Assembly: GCF_900215505.1 (NCBI RefSeq)
Contig: NZ_LT907844.1
Location: forward strand, 1,708,501-1,772,500
DNA: 64,000 bases
Direction of reading: 5' to 3'
DNA from: Cohaesibacter sp. ES.047
Lineage (GTDB): Bacteria > Pseudomonadota > Alphaproteobacteria > Rhizobiales > Cohaesibacteraceae
This document shows positions 52,141 through 61,559 of this stretch, piece after piece. Made by a program: the position numbers and the translations under genes. A model generated the notes under the pieces. That model was not told where the DNA came from and made no database searches. It worked only from the letters and a program-made list of their open reading frames with translations. Each line of letters begins with the position of its first letter. The first letter of the stretch is position 1.

Positions 52141-54588
52141 TCAGGCCTTCATGCGGGCTGATGTCGGGTCATAGAGAGGTTTGAGGGACGCGGTGGCTGC
52201 ACACCGACGACCGGCGACTTCGATTTCATAGTTTGAGGACAGGAGCGCCTGAACGGACTCCCCGGCGCAAGGGACATAGCCCAGTCCGACTGCGGCTCCG
52301 AGCGAATGACCATAGGCTCCGCTGGTGAGATGGCCAACGACGCTTCCGTCCCTGAGGATTGGTTCGGCGTGATAGAGCAGGGGATCTGGATCTGCAAGAA
52401 GAAACTGCACCATGCGCCGCTCAAGTCCGGTCTCACGCTTTCGCAATACAGCGTCCCGTCCAATATAGTCATTCTTGTCCTTTGCAACGGCAAAACCGAG
52501 ACCGGCTTCAAGGATATGATCCTCGCAGGTGATATCATGGCCGAAGTGGCGAAATCCCTTTTCGAGCCTGAGACAATCCATCATATGCATGCCACAGAGT
52601 TTGGCGTCAATCTTTTTGCCTGCGGCAAGGAGTACCTCAAAGACATGGGCGGCCATGTCGGTCGAGATATAGAGTTCCCAGCCCAGTTCTCCGACGTAGC
52701 TGACCCGGTGGGCGCGGGCAAGTCCCATGCCGATTTCAATTTCCTGCGCGGTGCCGAATGGATTGACTTCGTTGCTGAAATCATTGGGAGAGACCGCTTG
52801 CAAGAGGGTGCGGCTGTTAGGCCCCATGACGCAGATGACGGCTTCGGCGGCGGTCATGTCAATAACGGTGACCCGGTCCTCGCCGACATGGCGGCGGAGC
52901 CATGTCTCGTCGGCAAGGCGGGTTGCTGCCGGTGTGACCATCAGAAAGGCACTTTCGCTGAGGCGTGTGACGGTGACATCGGCCTCGATGCCACCTCGGC
53001 TGTTGAGAAGCTGGCCATAGACGATCTTGCCCACGGGCACCGAATAATTGGCCGCACCGATGCGGTTGAGGAAGCGCTCTGCGTCCGGTCCCTCTATGCG
53101 CAGCTTACCAAAGGAGCTCATGTCATAAAGGCCGACATTGGTTCGGGTGGCTTTGTGTTCGCGGGCGGCATTGCCGAACCAGTTTTGACGCTTCCAAGAG
53201 TAATGATACTCCCGTTCCTGTCCTTTATCGGCGAACCAGTTGGCGCGCTCTCAACCGGCAAATTCGCCGAAGACGGCTCCTTCTCGCGCCAGATGCTCAT
53301 GAAGGGGCGTGCGGCGGACACCGCGCGCGGTCGCCTTCTGGCGATAGGGGAAGTGATCGGCAAAGAGCAGGCCAAGGGTCTCGGTGGAGCGCTCGAAGAG
53401 ATAGTGGCGGTTACCCTGAAAGGGTTGCATCCGGGCGATATCGACGTCGCAGAGATCTAAGGGTTTTTCGCCTGTGTCCATCCACTCGGCCAGCGCCATA
53501 CCCGCGCCACCGGCTGACTGGATGCCGATGGAGTTGAAACCTGCTGCAACCCAGACATTGTCCATTTCCGGGCAGAGGCCGAGATGATAGGCATCATCAG
53601 GGGTGAAGCTTTCGGGGCCGTTGAAGAAGGTATGAATGCCGGTTTCGGCAAGCAGTGGCAGGCGATTGATGGCGGCTTCAAGGATCGGTTCGAAGTGATC
53701 GAAATCTTCGGGCAATTGATCAAACTCGAAACTCTCGGGAATTCCATCCATGCCCCACGGTTTGGCGACCGGCTCAAACGCGCCAAGCAGGAGCTTTCCT
53801 GCCTCTTCCTTGTAGTAGGCGCATTCCTCGGGCACGCGCAGGGTGGGAAGCTGGGTGAGGCCGGGGATGGTGTCGGTGACAATATAGAAATGCTCGCAGG
53901 CATGAAGCGGCACGTTGGTGCCGGTCATCAGACCCAGCTCGCGGCCCCACATGCCGGCGCAGTTGACCACATATTCGCAGGCGATCTCGCCGGTCTCTCC
54001 GTCTTCGCTCTGCCATGAGACACCGGTAACCCGGCGGTCTGTTTTGGCGATCGCGGCGACCTTTGTTCGTTCACAGACGATGGCACCGCCCATCTTGGCC
54101 CCCTTGGCGAAGGCATAGGCGATGTTGCCCGGATCTCCCTGTCCATCCTTGGGTAGATAGACCCCGCCGACCACATCCTCGATGTTGACATGCTCATAGC
54201 GCTCGGCGATCTCGGACGGGCTGATCGGTTCAACCTCGACACCGAAGGCGCGCGCCATGGAGGCCTGCCGCAAGATTTCCTCGTGGCGTTCGTCGCTGAG
54301 GGCCACCGTGATGGAGCCGTTGCGGCGAAAGCCGGTCGCGACCTCGGTTTCCTCTTCGAGCTTGCCGTAGAGCTCCTGACTATAGCGCGCGAGGCGGGTC
54401 ATGTTGTGGCTGGCGCGCAGCTGGGCGATGAGACCCGCGGCATGCCATGTGGTGCCGGAGGTCAGCTGCTTGCGCTCCAGCAGGACAACGTCGGTCCATC
54501 CCTTTTTGATCAGGTGATAGGCGACCGAGCAGCCGATGATGCCGCCGCCGATGATGACGACGCGAGCCTTGTTGGGGGGAGTGGGCAT
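52141..54588 (-). pseudogene. Dimethylglycine/sarcosine-dehydrogenase-like FAD enzyme with GcvT domain, interrupted by in-frame TGA
   Basis: The full frame would encode 815 residues. An N-terminal FAD domain (VVIIGGGIIGCSVAYHLIKKG, TSGTTWHAAGL) is followed by a GcvT-type folate-binding half (YDMSSFGKLRIEGPDAERFLNRI, GQLLNSRGGIEADVT). A TGA stands at codon 446 (53251-53253), where the family has a conserved Trp (GWERPNWF-type; here followed by ERANWF). The frame is unchanged on both sides, so one G-to-A change explains it. The GcvT half could restart at the ATG at 53121, but full activity is unlikely. No SECIS reason for selenocysteine is apparent. The enzyme would demethylate dimethylglycine or a similar amine, with purU next. 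Confidence 0.88.
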
Positions 54589-54663
54589 GGCAATATCCTC
54601 TTGAAAATACGAGGGGCGAACGGTGCTGTTGCTCCGTCCGCATAGACGTGGTTGGAAAAGGGC

Positions 54664-55221
54664 TTAATAGACAGGAGGTGATATGACCCAAACGGCAATT
54701 GCCGGTTCGTCATAAGGGTTGGACCAGCGGAACGGCCTTTGTCGAATGCGGAAACTGTCGCCAGCCTCGACCGTGAACATCTGATCACCAAGCCAGATGT
54801 CCAACCGTCCGCTTACCATGAAAGCCAGCTCCTGCGTTGCCCGCTCAAGTGGCTCTTCAAGCTTTGCACCGGGCTGAAAGGTCGAGTGGACCATTTCGAA
54901 ACTGTCGGTGAGATCAGGGGAAATCAGAGTTTCGATAAGGCCCATTTGTCGTTCGCCGATCATGCGTCGCGCCTGCGCCCGCACGACAAGACCGGATTCC
55001 CCGTTCGTGGCATTGTCTTCCCCGAAGAAGAGCGACAATGGAACATCGAAAACATCGGCCAGTTTTTGCAGATCCGCCAACTTGGGCGTCGACATGTCCC
55101 GTTCGATCTGGGAGACCCAGCCGATTGAGCGGCCCAGTTTTTCAGCCAGATCCTCAATGGTCATGCGACGCGCGGTGCGCAACGCTCTGAGATCTCCGCC
55201 AAGGCTTGTCTGTCTGGTCAT
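54664..55221 (-). CDS. XRE-family regulator with cupin domain
   Basis: The 185-aa product has an XRE HTH (about 8-65: LRALRTARRMTIEDLAEKLG, WVSQIERDMSTPKLADLQKLA) and a C-terminal cupin (about 108-182: RATQELAFMVSGRLDIWLGD, GDSFRIRQRPFRWSNP). Such regulators often govern amine or osmolyte catabolism. It heads the operon with the FAD enzyme and purU, and probably controls it. A palindrome at 55248-55260 is its likely operator. The start at 55221 matches family length better than upstream ATGs. Confidence 0.87.
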   Translation of the reverse strand: MTRQTSLGGDLRALRTARRMTIEDLAEKLGRSIGWVSQIERDMSTPKLADLQKLADVFDVPLSLFFGEDNATNGESGLVVRAQARRMIGERQMGLIETLISPDLTDSFEMVHSTFQPGAKLEEPLERATQELAFMVSGRLDIWLGDQMFTVEAGDSFRIRQRPFRWSNPYDEPAIAVWVISPPVY

Positions 55222-55247
55222 TTCAATGTCTCGTGAAAAAATAGAAA

Positions 55248-55260
55248 ATGAAAATTTCAT
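55248..55260. promoter_or_regulatory. Palindrome, probable XRE-regulator operator
   Basis: ATGAAAATTTCAT is a 6+1+6 dyad 27 bases before the XRE start codon. A related half, ATTTCATGA, recurs nearby at 55265-55273. Confidence 0.55.
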
Positions 55261-55714
55261 CAAAAATTTCATGAGATGGGTGAAGAAATCAAGCCACTTT
55301 TTACGGCCCGAGCCACTGGCGCGTCTGGTCAGGCGGGCGTTGGGCGTGGTGGAGCTTCAGGAAAGAGCTCATGCTCGTTGTTCGTGGTTGAGTGATTTTC
55401 AGATGAGCTTTCCATGCAATTTATTCAATCAATTCAACGCTGAACCTGGTTCTTCTTGCAGAGGGCCAGAGCGCCTGCCGACAGCGGGGCGTTGTCTTTG
55501 ACCGGTCGTTATCCTGTCCATGGCGCGGGGTGTTTCGAGTGAGGGGCCACATCGCAGAATCCGCTGGTCCAGTTGGGTCTTTCTGTTGTGCGAGGTGTGA
55601 TTTCCGTTAAGTTTTTAAGGGAGCAGGGCGGTCGGTCACGCAATCACCGAACCACCAAGACGGGAAAACCCGCGAAGACCTGCAATACACCAAGGGAACA
55701 GCTGGAGTTGTAAC
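55261..55714. other. Intergenic gap, likely divergent promoters
   Basis: This roughly 450-base gap separates the XRE operon from tauABC. I saw no convincing gene. It should contain the promoter for tauA and perhaps TauR sites, but I could not identify specific boxes. Confidence 0.5.
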
Positions 55715-56713
55715 ATGAAGAAATGGACAGGTTTGCTGAGCACCATCGCCACAGTGGCCATGATGGGAAGCTTGCAGGTAGCGAATGCTGCAGAGGAACT
55801 GACTGTCGCGTATTTTCTGGAATGGCCGATGCCTTTCCAGTATGCGAAGGAAAAGGGGCTTTATGAAGAGGCTCTGGGTATCCCCGTCAAATGGGTGTCG
55901 TTCGATACCGGGACTGCCATGTCGGCCGCGATGGCGTCCGGTGACGTACAGATCGCCGTCAGTCAGGGTCTGCCGCCGTTCGTTGTGGCGGCGTCTGCCG
56001 GTCAGGATCTGAAGGTCGTCGATATTGCCGTCAGCTATTCCGAAAACGACAATTGTGTCGTTGCAGAAGCGCTCGAAATCGACAAGACCAACGCCAAGGA
56101 GCTGGAAGGCAAGAAGGTGGGACTGCCGAAAGGCACCGCTGCCCATTATGGTTTCCTTGAGCAGATGAAATATTTCGGCGTTGATATCTCCACCATGGAA
56201 ATCGTCGATATGGCCCCGGCGGAAGGAGCAGCGGCCTTTGCCCAAAGCAACCTCGACATGGTCTGTGGTTACGGCGGTGCGCTTCGCCGCATGAAAGAGC
56301 ATGGCAATGTGCTCCTGACTGGCGCGGAAAAGGAAGAAGTCGGCATTCTCGTCTTTGACGTTATTTCTGCGCCTTCCACCTTTGCGGCCGAGGAAAGCGA
56401 GCTGATGACCAAGTTCCTCAAGGTTACCGAAGAGGCCAACGAAATGTGGAACGCAGGTGAGAAATCTGACGAAATGCTTGCAGTCATCGCCAAGGATTCC
56501 GGTATGGAGCTCGCAGATGCCAAGGCATCGCTCGGTACCTTCTCCTTTCCGGAAATGGAAGAGAAGCTGGGCAAAAAGTGGCTTGGTGGCGGCGTACAGA
56601 TCTTTATGGGCGGCGTGGCTACCGTCTTCAAGGATGCCGGTTCGATCCCTGAGACACTCGATTCTTACGAAGGCTCTGTCGAAGCCAGCTATCTGGCTGC
56701 CGCGGCCAAATAA
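55715..56713 (+). CDS. tauA: Taurine ABC transporter substrate-binding protein
   Basis: The 332-aa product has a signal peptide (KKWTGLLSTIATVAMMGSLQVANA) and the NMT1/TauA-like fold: LTVAYFLEWPMPFQYAKEKG, DVQIAVSQGLPPFVVAAS, KKVGLPKGTAAHYGFLEQM, FAQSNLDMVCGYGGALRRM. The pattern fits taurine-binding proteins of alphaproteobacteria, and tauR/tpa are 6 kb away. The exact ligand is inferred from family and context. It heads a three-gene operon. Confidence 0.85.
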   Translation: MKKWTGLLSTIATVAMMGSLQVANAAEELTVAYFLEWPMPFQYAKEKGLYEEALGIPVKWVSFDTGTAMSAAMASGDVQIAVSQGLPPFVVAASAGQDLKVVDIAVSYSENDNCVVAEALEIDKTNAKELEGKKVGLPKGTAAHYGFLEQMKYFGVDISTMEIVDMAPAEGAAAFAQSNLDMVCGYGGALRRMKEHGNVLLTGAEKEEVGILVFDVISAPSTFAAEESELMTKFLKVTEEANEMWNAGEKSDEMLAVIAKDSGMELADAKASLGTFSFPEMEEKLGKKWLGGGVQIFMGGVATVFKDAGSIPETLDSYEGSVEASYLAAAAK

Positions 56714-56796
56714 TCCCGTCGTGAACAAAGAGATGGTGCCCGAAAAGGCTCCATCTCTTCTCATATTGTCTTCACACTGACGAGGAGTGCTCCACT

Positions 56797-57603
56797 ATGG
56801 ATGGCCTGCATATCGAAAATGTATCCATGCGCTTTGATCTGCCAGATGGCGCGCATGTCCAGGCGCTTGAGGATGTGTCAATCAATCTTGCCAAGGGCGA
56901 AATCATGACGATCCTCGGACCCTCGGGCTGTGGCAAGTCGACCTTGCTGAATATCGTTGCCGGCTTTCTGGCCTCGACCGGTGGTCAGGTCCGCATGAAT
57001 GGCCATGTGGTAACCGGGCCGGATGCCGAGCGCGGCATGGTTTTCCAGAAGGGGGCGCTGTTTGAATGGATGAACGTGCGCCGCAATGTGGAATTCGGAC
57101 CGCGCATGAAGAACATGCCCGAAGGGGATCGCAACACAACCGTTGAATATCTGCTCAAGATCGTTGGGTTGAAGGATTTTTCCGATAAGGCGGTTTATGA
57201 GCTGTCGGGTGGGATGCAGCAGCGTGTTGCCTTGGCGCGGTGTCTTGCCAACGATCCCGATGTCATCTTGATGGATGAGCCTCTGGGGGCCCTTGATGCA
57301 CTGACGCGTGAGAAGATGCAGGGGCTGATCCTGAAGCTCTGGAAGGAGACCGGCAAGACGGTCATCCTGATCACTCATTCGGTCGAGGAAGCCCTGCTTT
57401 TGGGGGAACGTCTTCTGGTGATGGCACCGCGTCCGGGGCGCATTCACAAGGAATACAGGCTCCCCTTTGCCGAACGAGCGGTGGGGGCTGATCTCAGAGA
57501 CGTGAAAAAGAGCGAAGGCTTTGCGGAAACCCGCGAGGAAATCCTCTCGATGATCTGGGAAATGGAAGAAGAAATTATGGGTTCATCGGAGTCTGCCGCA
57601 TGA
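56797..57603 (+). CDS. tauB: Taurine ABC transporter ATP-binding protein
   Basis: The 268-aa product is a nitrate/sulfonate/taurine-type ATPase: Walker A ILGPSGCGKSTLLN, Q-loop MVFQKGALFEWMN, signature ELSGGMQQRVALARCL, Walker B VILMDEPLGALDA, H-loop LITHSVEEAL. It lies 83 bases after tauA and overlaps the permease gene by four bases. Confidence 0.92.
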   Translation: MDGLHIENVSMRFDLPDGAHVQALEDVSINLAKGEIMTILGPSGCGKSTLLNIVAGFLASTGGQVRMNGHVVTGPDAERGMVFQKGALFEWMNVRRNVEFGPRMKNMPEGDRNTTVEYLLKIVGLKDFSDKAVYELSGGMQQRVALARCLANDPDVILMDEPLGALDALTREKMQGLILKLWKETGKTVILITHSVEEALLLGERLLVMAPRPGRIHKEYRLPFAERAVGADLRDVKKSEGFAETREEILSMIWEMEEEIMGSSESAA

Positions 57604-58871
57604 CCGGTTACATCATACTTGCAATTTATATTGGTCTGTTTTTTGCGGCCTATTTCGCCGTTCACTATATTCGCGGCTTCATGCGCCGCAATGATGATTT
57701 CAATGCGCGCAAGACGGTTACCTTTGGCGACGAAAGCGCCATCAAGCCCGACCGGGCCGCATCGATCTTTTCCATTCTTGTCATTTTTCTGATCTGGGGG
57801 GCCTTCACCGGCTCCAAATGGGTGCCATTTCATGTCCCCGGTCCCTTCATTGGCGAGACCGGGTTTGACTATACGGTCAAGGATGCTGAAGGTCAGAGCA
57901 GCAAGGCGTCCGTGCATGTGGCCGTCTCCGAGATCGGCGAGAAGCCCGAGAAGGCCAAGGCCGAAAAACGCAGTGAAGACAGCCCCTTTGCGCTTGATGA
58001 CTTTGCCAATACTGCCGCATGGCGGACGGTCTTTCTCAATGTCACCAAGAATGATGGCGAAGGCGCCAAGGTGACGGCCATCGACGGACAAGAAATCGCT
58101 TCGGGCGAAGAGGTGGATGTTCGCGATGGCAGCGTCACGATGACGGCCAAGGGATCCCTGATCTTCCAGCCCGATCCCGGCCTGCAGATGGAGCCAATCT
58201 GGATGCCGTCGCCCGAGGCTGTGCTCGAGCGCTTCATCGAGATCAGCAAGGAAGGCTATCAGAACTTCACGCTTTGGGAGCATCTGGGCTGGTCGCTGTC
58301 GCGGGTTCTGTCGGGCTTTTTCTTTGGCTCTCTGATCGGCATTCCGCTGGGTTATGCCATGGGCCTGTCCAACTGGGTGCGCGGTTGGTTCGATCCGATC
58401 GTCGAGTTTATGCGCCCCGTGCCGCCGCTCGCGCTGATCCCGCTGGTGATCATCTGGTTCGGGATCTGGGAAACCGGAAAGGTGGTGCTGCTCTTCCTTG
58501 CGGCCCTCTGGATCATGACGATTGCCGCCCGCGCAGGGGTCTCGGGGGTCAATATCACCAAGGTGCATGCGGCTTATTCATTGGGCGCCAATAAGAGGCA
58601 GGTGCTCTGGTATGTGATCGTGCCCAACTCGTTGCCCGAGATCTTCACGGGTGCGCGCGTTGCAATGGGGGTCTGTTGGGGTACGGTGGTCGCTGCTGAA
58701 CTTGTCGCAGCCCAGAAGGGCGCGGGCATGATGATCATCGCTGCCTCCAAGTTCCAGCTTACCGATATCGTGATGATGGGGATCTTCCTCATCGGCATCA
58801 TCGGCTATGGCATCGATATTGCCATGCGCGTGGCCGAGCGGATCCTTGTGCCATGGCAGGGCAAGGCCTGA
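57600..58871 (+). CDS. tauC: Taurine ABC transporter permease with large extracytoplasmic insertion
   Basis: The 423-aa product is much longer than usual TauC (about 275 aa). Two N-terminal helices (about 3-22 and 60-78) are followed by an extra soluble region (about 80-200). The canonical permease part comes last, with six helices and the EAA-type loop VHAAYSLGANKRQVLWYVIVP. The extra region has FDYTVKDAEGQSSKASVHV and SLIFQPDPG, recalling cadherin/VCBS-type Ig-like repeats. It could interact with the binding protein or cell envelope. Confidence 0.86.
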   Translation: MTGYIILAIYIGLFFAAYFAVHYIRGFMRRNDDFNARKTVTFGDESAIKPDRAASIFSILVIFLIWGAFTGSKWVPFHVPGPFIGETGFDYTVKDAEGQSSKASVHVAVSEIGEKPEKAKAEKRSEDSPFALDDFANTAAWRTVFLNVTKNDGEGAKVTAIDGQEIASGEEVDVRDGSVTMTAKGSLIFQPDPGLQMEPIWMPSPEAVLERFIEISKEGYQNFTLWEHLGWSLSRVLSGFFFGSLIGIPLGYAMGLSNWVRGWFDPIVEFMRPVPPLALIPLVIIWFGIWETGKVVLLFLAALWIMTIAARAGVSGVNITKVHAAYSLGANKRQVLWYVIVPNSLPEIFTGARVAMGVCWGTVVAAELVAAQKGAGMMIIAASKFQLTDIVMMGIFLIGIIGYGIDIAMRVAERILVPWQGKA

Positions 58872-58896
58872 TCAGCAAGTCGCTCTTAGAAATGAG

Positions 58897-58931
58897 AAAC
58901 CCCGACGTGCGCTGCATGCCGGGGTTTTTTT
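58897..58931 (+). terminator. Terminator of tauABC
   Basis: AAACCCCG and CGGGGTTT form an 8-bp stem with a 15-base loop, followed by TTTTTTT, 25 bases after the tauC stop. Confidence 0.88.
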
Positions 58932-58964
58932 GTGTCCAATGCTGATGGCCAAGCCTTCCGGGGG

Positions 58965-60482
58965 CTATTCGCCTCGGGGGAAGCGGGCTTCTTCTTCCAC
59001 GCTGTTGAGGTCCATGTGGTTGCGCATGAAGCGGTCGGATGCCTTCTGCAAGGGCTGATAGTCCCACGGATAATAAGCGCCGTTTCGCAAGGCTTCATAG
59101 ACCACCCAGCGCCGGGCCTGACTTTCGCGGATGTCCGCGTCATAGCGCTCCATGTCCCAGCGTTCTTTCACCTTTTCGGTGAAGGAGGCGACAAGCGCCT
59201 CGTGCTCAGTATGGGTTGCCAGATTATCAAGTTCGTGTGGATCTTTTTCCAGATCGAAGAGCTGGGGCGGATCGAGTTCGCAATGGGTGAACTTATACTG
59301 TCCCTCGCGGATGGACACCAGCGGCGCATAGGAGCCCTCGGCTGCATATTCCATATAGACTGGCGCCTGCCTTTCCTCGCCCTTTGCTAAAGGCAGAAGA
59401 GAGAGGCCATCGGTCCATGGCTTCACGTCGCTCAAGTCAATGCCCGCAAGGTCGGCCAGTGTGGGGGTGATGTCCAGATTGGAAACCGCTGTGCTGATCT
59501 GCTCGGGCAGCAGAGTGGGCGCTGCGATCATCAGGGGGACGCGCGATGAGCCTTCAAAGAAGCTCATCTTGAACCACAATCCGCGTTCGCCCAGCATGTC
59601 ACCATGGTCCGAACAGAAGACAACGATGGTGTCCTTTTCAAGGCGGCAGGTGCGCAGGATGTCGAGCAGATCGCCTATCTTGTCATCGAGATAGGAGATG
59701 TTGGCGAAATAGGCGCGGCGGGACCGGCGCACATCTTCCTGGGTGATGTCGAAATGTTTGTAGTCATTTGCCTTGAAGATACGCTGGGAATGAGGATCCT
59801 GCTCGTCGAAGGGCTGCGCACCGACTTCGGGGTCCAAGTGCTCGCAATCTTCATACAGATCCCAGTATTTGCGGCGGCAAACATATGGGTCGTGGGGATG
59901 GGTGAAACTGACCGTAAGGCACCATGGCTTTTCATCGCGGCTGCGCGCCAGCTGATAGAGCTTTTGCGCGGCATGGTGGGCGACCTCGTCGTCATACTCC
60001 ATCTGGTTGGAGATTTCGGCAACGCCCGCGCCGGTGACCGATCCCAGATTGTGATACCACCAGTCAATCCGCTCGCCCGGTTTGCGATAGTCCGGCGTCC
60101 AGCCAAAGTCTGCCGGGTAGACATCGGTGGTCAAGCGCTCTTCAAAGCCGTGCAGCTGGTCGGCCCCGACAAAATGCATTTTGCCCGAAAGGCAGGTGTG
60201 ATAGCCAGCGCGGCGCAGATGGTGGGCATAGGTCGGAATATTCGAGGCGAATTCCGCCGCATTGTCATAGACCCCGGTGCGTGAGGGGAGCTGTCCCGAC
60301 ATGAAAGAGGCGCGAGAGGGGGCACAGAGCGGACTGGCGCAATAGGTGTTGGAGAAGCGAACCGAACGGTTTGCCAGTGCCCGCAAATTCGGTGTGTGCA
60401 GGAAGTCTGCTGGCCCATCGGGAAACAGAGTGCCGTTCAACTGGTCGACCATGATGATCAGGATATTCGGTTGCTTGGTCAT
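58965..60482 (-). CDS. betC: Choline-sulfatase BetC
   Basis: The 505-aa sulfatase has the active-site motif CAPSRASFMSGQLPSRTG with Cys53, converted to formylglycine in this family. Other marks are NILIIMVDQLNG (metal site), FCSDHGDMLGERGLW, and TVSFTHPHDPYVC. It hydrolyses choline-O-sulfate to choline and sulfate. It is the last gene of the choXWV-betC operon, the order known from rhizobial choline uptake plus bet genes. Confidence 0.94.
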   Translation of the reverse strand: MTKQPNILIIMVDQLNGTLFPDGPADFLHTPNLRALANRSVRFSNTYCASPLCAPSRASFMSGQLPSRTGVYDNAAEFASNIPTYAHHLRRAGYHTCLSGKMHFVGADQLHGFEERLTTDVYPADFGWTPDYRKPGERIDWWYHNLGSVTGAGVAEISNQMEYDDEVAHHAAQKLYQLARSRDEKPWCLTVSFTHPHDPYVCRRKYWDLYEDCEHLDPEVGAQPFDEQDPHSQRIFKANDYKHFDITQEDVRRSRRAYFANISYLDDKIGDLLDILRTCRLEKDTIVVFCSDHGDMLGERGLWFKMSFFEGSSRVPLMIAAPTLLPEQISTAVSNLDITPTLADLAGIDLSDVKPWTDGLSLLPLAKGEERQAPVYMEYAAEGSYAPLVSIREGQYKFTHCELDPPQLFDLEKDPHELDNLATHTEHEALVASFTEKVKERWDMERYDADIRESQARRWVVYEALRNGAYYPWDYQPLQKASDRFMRNHMDLNSVEEEARFPRGE

Positions 60483-60521
60483 TCTGTCTCCTTGGAGGGC
60501 GTCGGGCGGGTGGTTTGTGGC

Positions 60522-61559
60522 TTAGCTGTCTTCTCCAAGATGTCCGGAGAGGAAGCGCAGGACCTTTCGCGCCGACAGCTCGCCGACAATTTCGCCCTTG
60601 CGCAGGACGCCGAGCGGCTGATCATTGTTGGCCAGCGTGTCGAGCATGTCTGCGAGGAGGGTTTCCGATCCGACGGTTTCAGCATAGTGATCGGAGCGTG
60701 GTTTGATCATGGCATCGCTGGCGCGCAAGATCGCGAGCGGGTTCATATGGGCCACGAAATCGGAAACATAGTTATCCGCAGGTTTGGTGAAGATCTCGCG
60801 CGGCGTGCCGATTTGGCTGATGCGACCGCCTTCGAGAATGGCAATGCGGTTGCCCAGCTTGAAGGCCTCGTCCAGATCATGGCTGACAAAGAGGATCGTG
60901 CGCTGAAGTTTTTCCTGCAGATCCAGCAACTCATCCTGAAGACGGCTGCGAATGAGGGGATCAAGGGCGGAGAAGGGCTCGTCCATCAGGAGGATCGGCG
61001 CATCTGTCGCAAAGGCACGGGCAAGGCCAACGCGCTGCTGCATGCCGCCGGAAAGTTCTGATACCTGACTATCTGCCCATTCTTCCAGTCCAACAAGGGC
61101 GAGCTGTTCAATGGCTTTCTCTCGGCGCTGTTTTTTGCGCATGCCGGAGAGTTCGAGGCCAAGGCCGACATTTTCGGCCACCGTACGCCATGGCAACAGA
61201 CCGAACTGTTGGAAGACCATGGCGACGCGTTCGCTTCTGATCTGGCGCAGCTGCTGAGCCGAGGCCTCGGTGACATCAAGCAATGTGTCGCCGGTATCGA
61301 CATGCAGGGCTCCCCGAACCACCGGGTTGAGGCCGTTGACGGCTCTAAGCAGGGTGGATTTTCCCGAGCCGGAGAGGCCCATCAGGACGAAGATTTCGCC
61401 TTGCTGGACGTCGAACGTGCAATCGTGAACGCCAAGAACCTGATTGGTCTGGTCCTGAATGGCGTTCCGATCCAGATTTTGATCCATGAGTGGAAGCGCT
61501 GTTTCGGGTTTGTCACCAAAGACGATGGAAACCTGTTCAAACTTGATCGCCGGTGTCAC
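60522..61559 (-). CDS. choV: Choline ABC transporter ATP-binding protein ChoV
   Basis: The 345-aa product is a QAT-family ATPase of the ProV/OpuAA type: Walker A LMGLSGSGKSTLLR, Q-loop MVFQQFGLLPWRT, signature ELSGGMQQRVGLARAF, Walker B ILLMDEPFSALDP. A C-terminal CBS-like region (about 275-345) may serve as an osmotic or ionic sensor. It overlaps choW by four bases. Confidence 0.92.
   Translation of the reverse strand: MTPAIKFEQVSIVFGDKPETALPLMDQNLDRNAIQDQTNQVLGVHDCTFDVQQGEIFVLMGLSGSGKSTLLRAVNGLNPVVRGALHVDTGDTLLDVTEASAQQLRQIRSERVAMVFQQFGLLPWRTVAENVGLGLELSGMRKKQRREKAIEQLALVGLEEWADSQVSELSGGMQQRVGLARAFATDAPILLMDEPFSALDPLIRSRLQDELLDLQEKLQRTILFVSHDLDEAFKLGNRIAILEGGRISQIGTPREIFTKPADNYVSDFVAHMNPLAILRASDAMIKPRSDHYAETVGSETLLADMLDTLANNDQPLGVLRKGEIVGELSARKVLRFLSGHLGEDS

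Noticed and set aside
53251-53253. UGA as selenocysteine codon
   Set aside because: The family has a conserved Trp here, not Cys, and no bacterial SECIS-like hairpin is apparent just downstream.
52306-53460. Long plus-strand frame of 384 codons over the FAD/GcvT gene
   Set aside because: It is a shadow of the minus-strand gene with no domain pattern.
55607-56764. Long minus-strand frame of 385 codons
   Set aside because: It is antisense to tauA, which has a signal peptide and clear family motifs.
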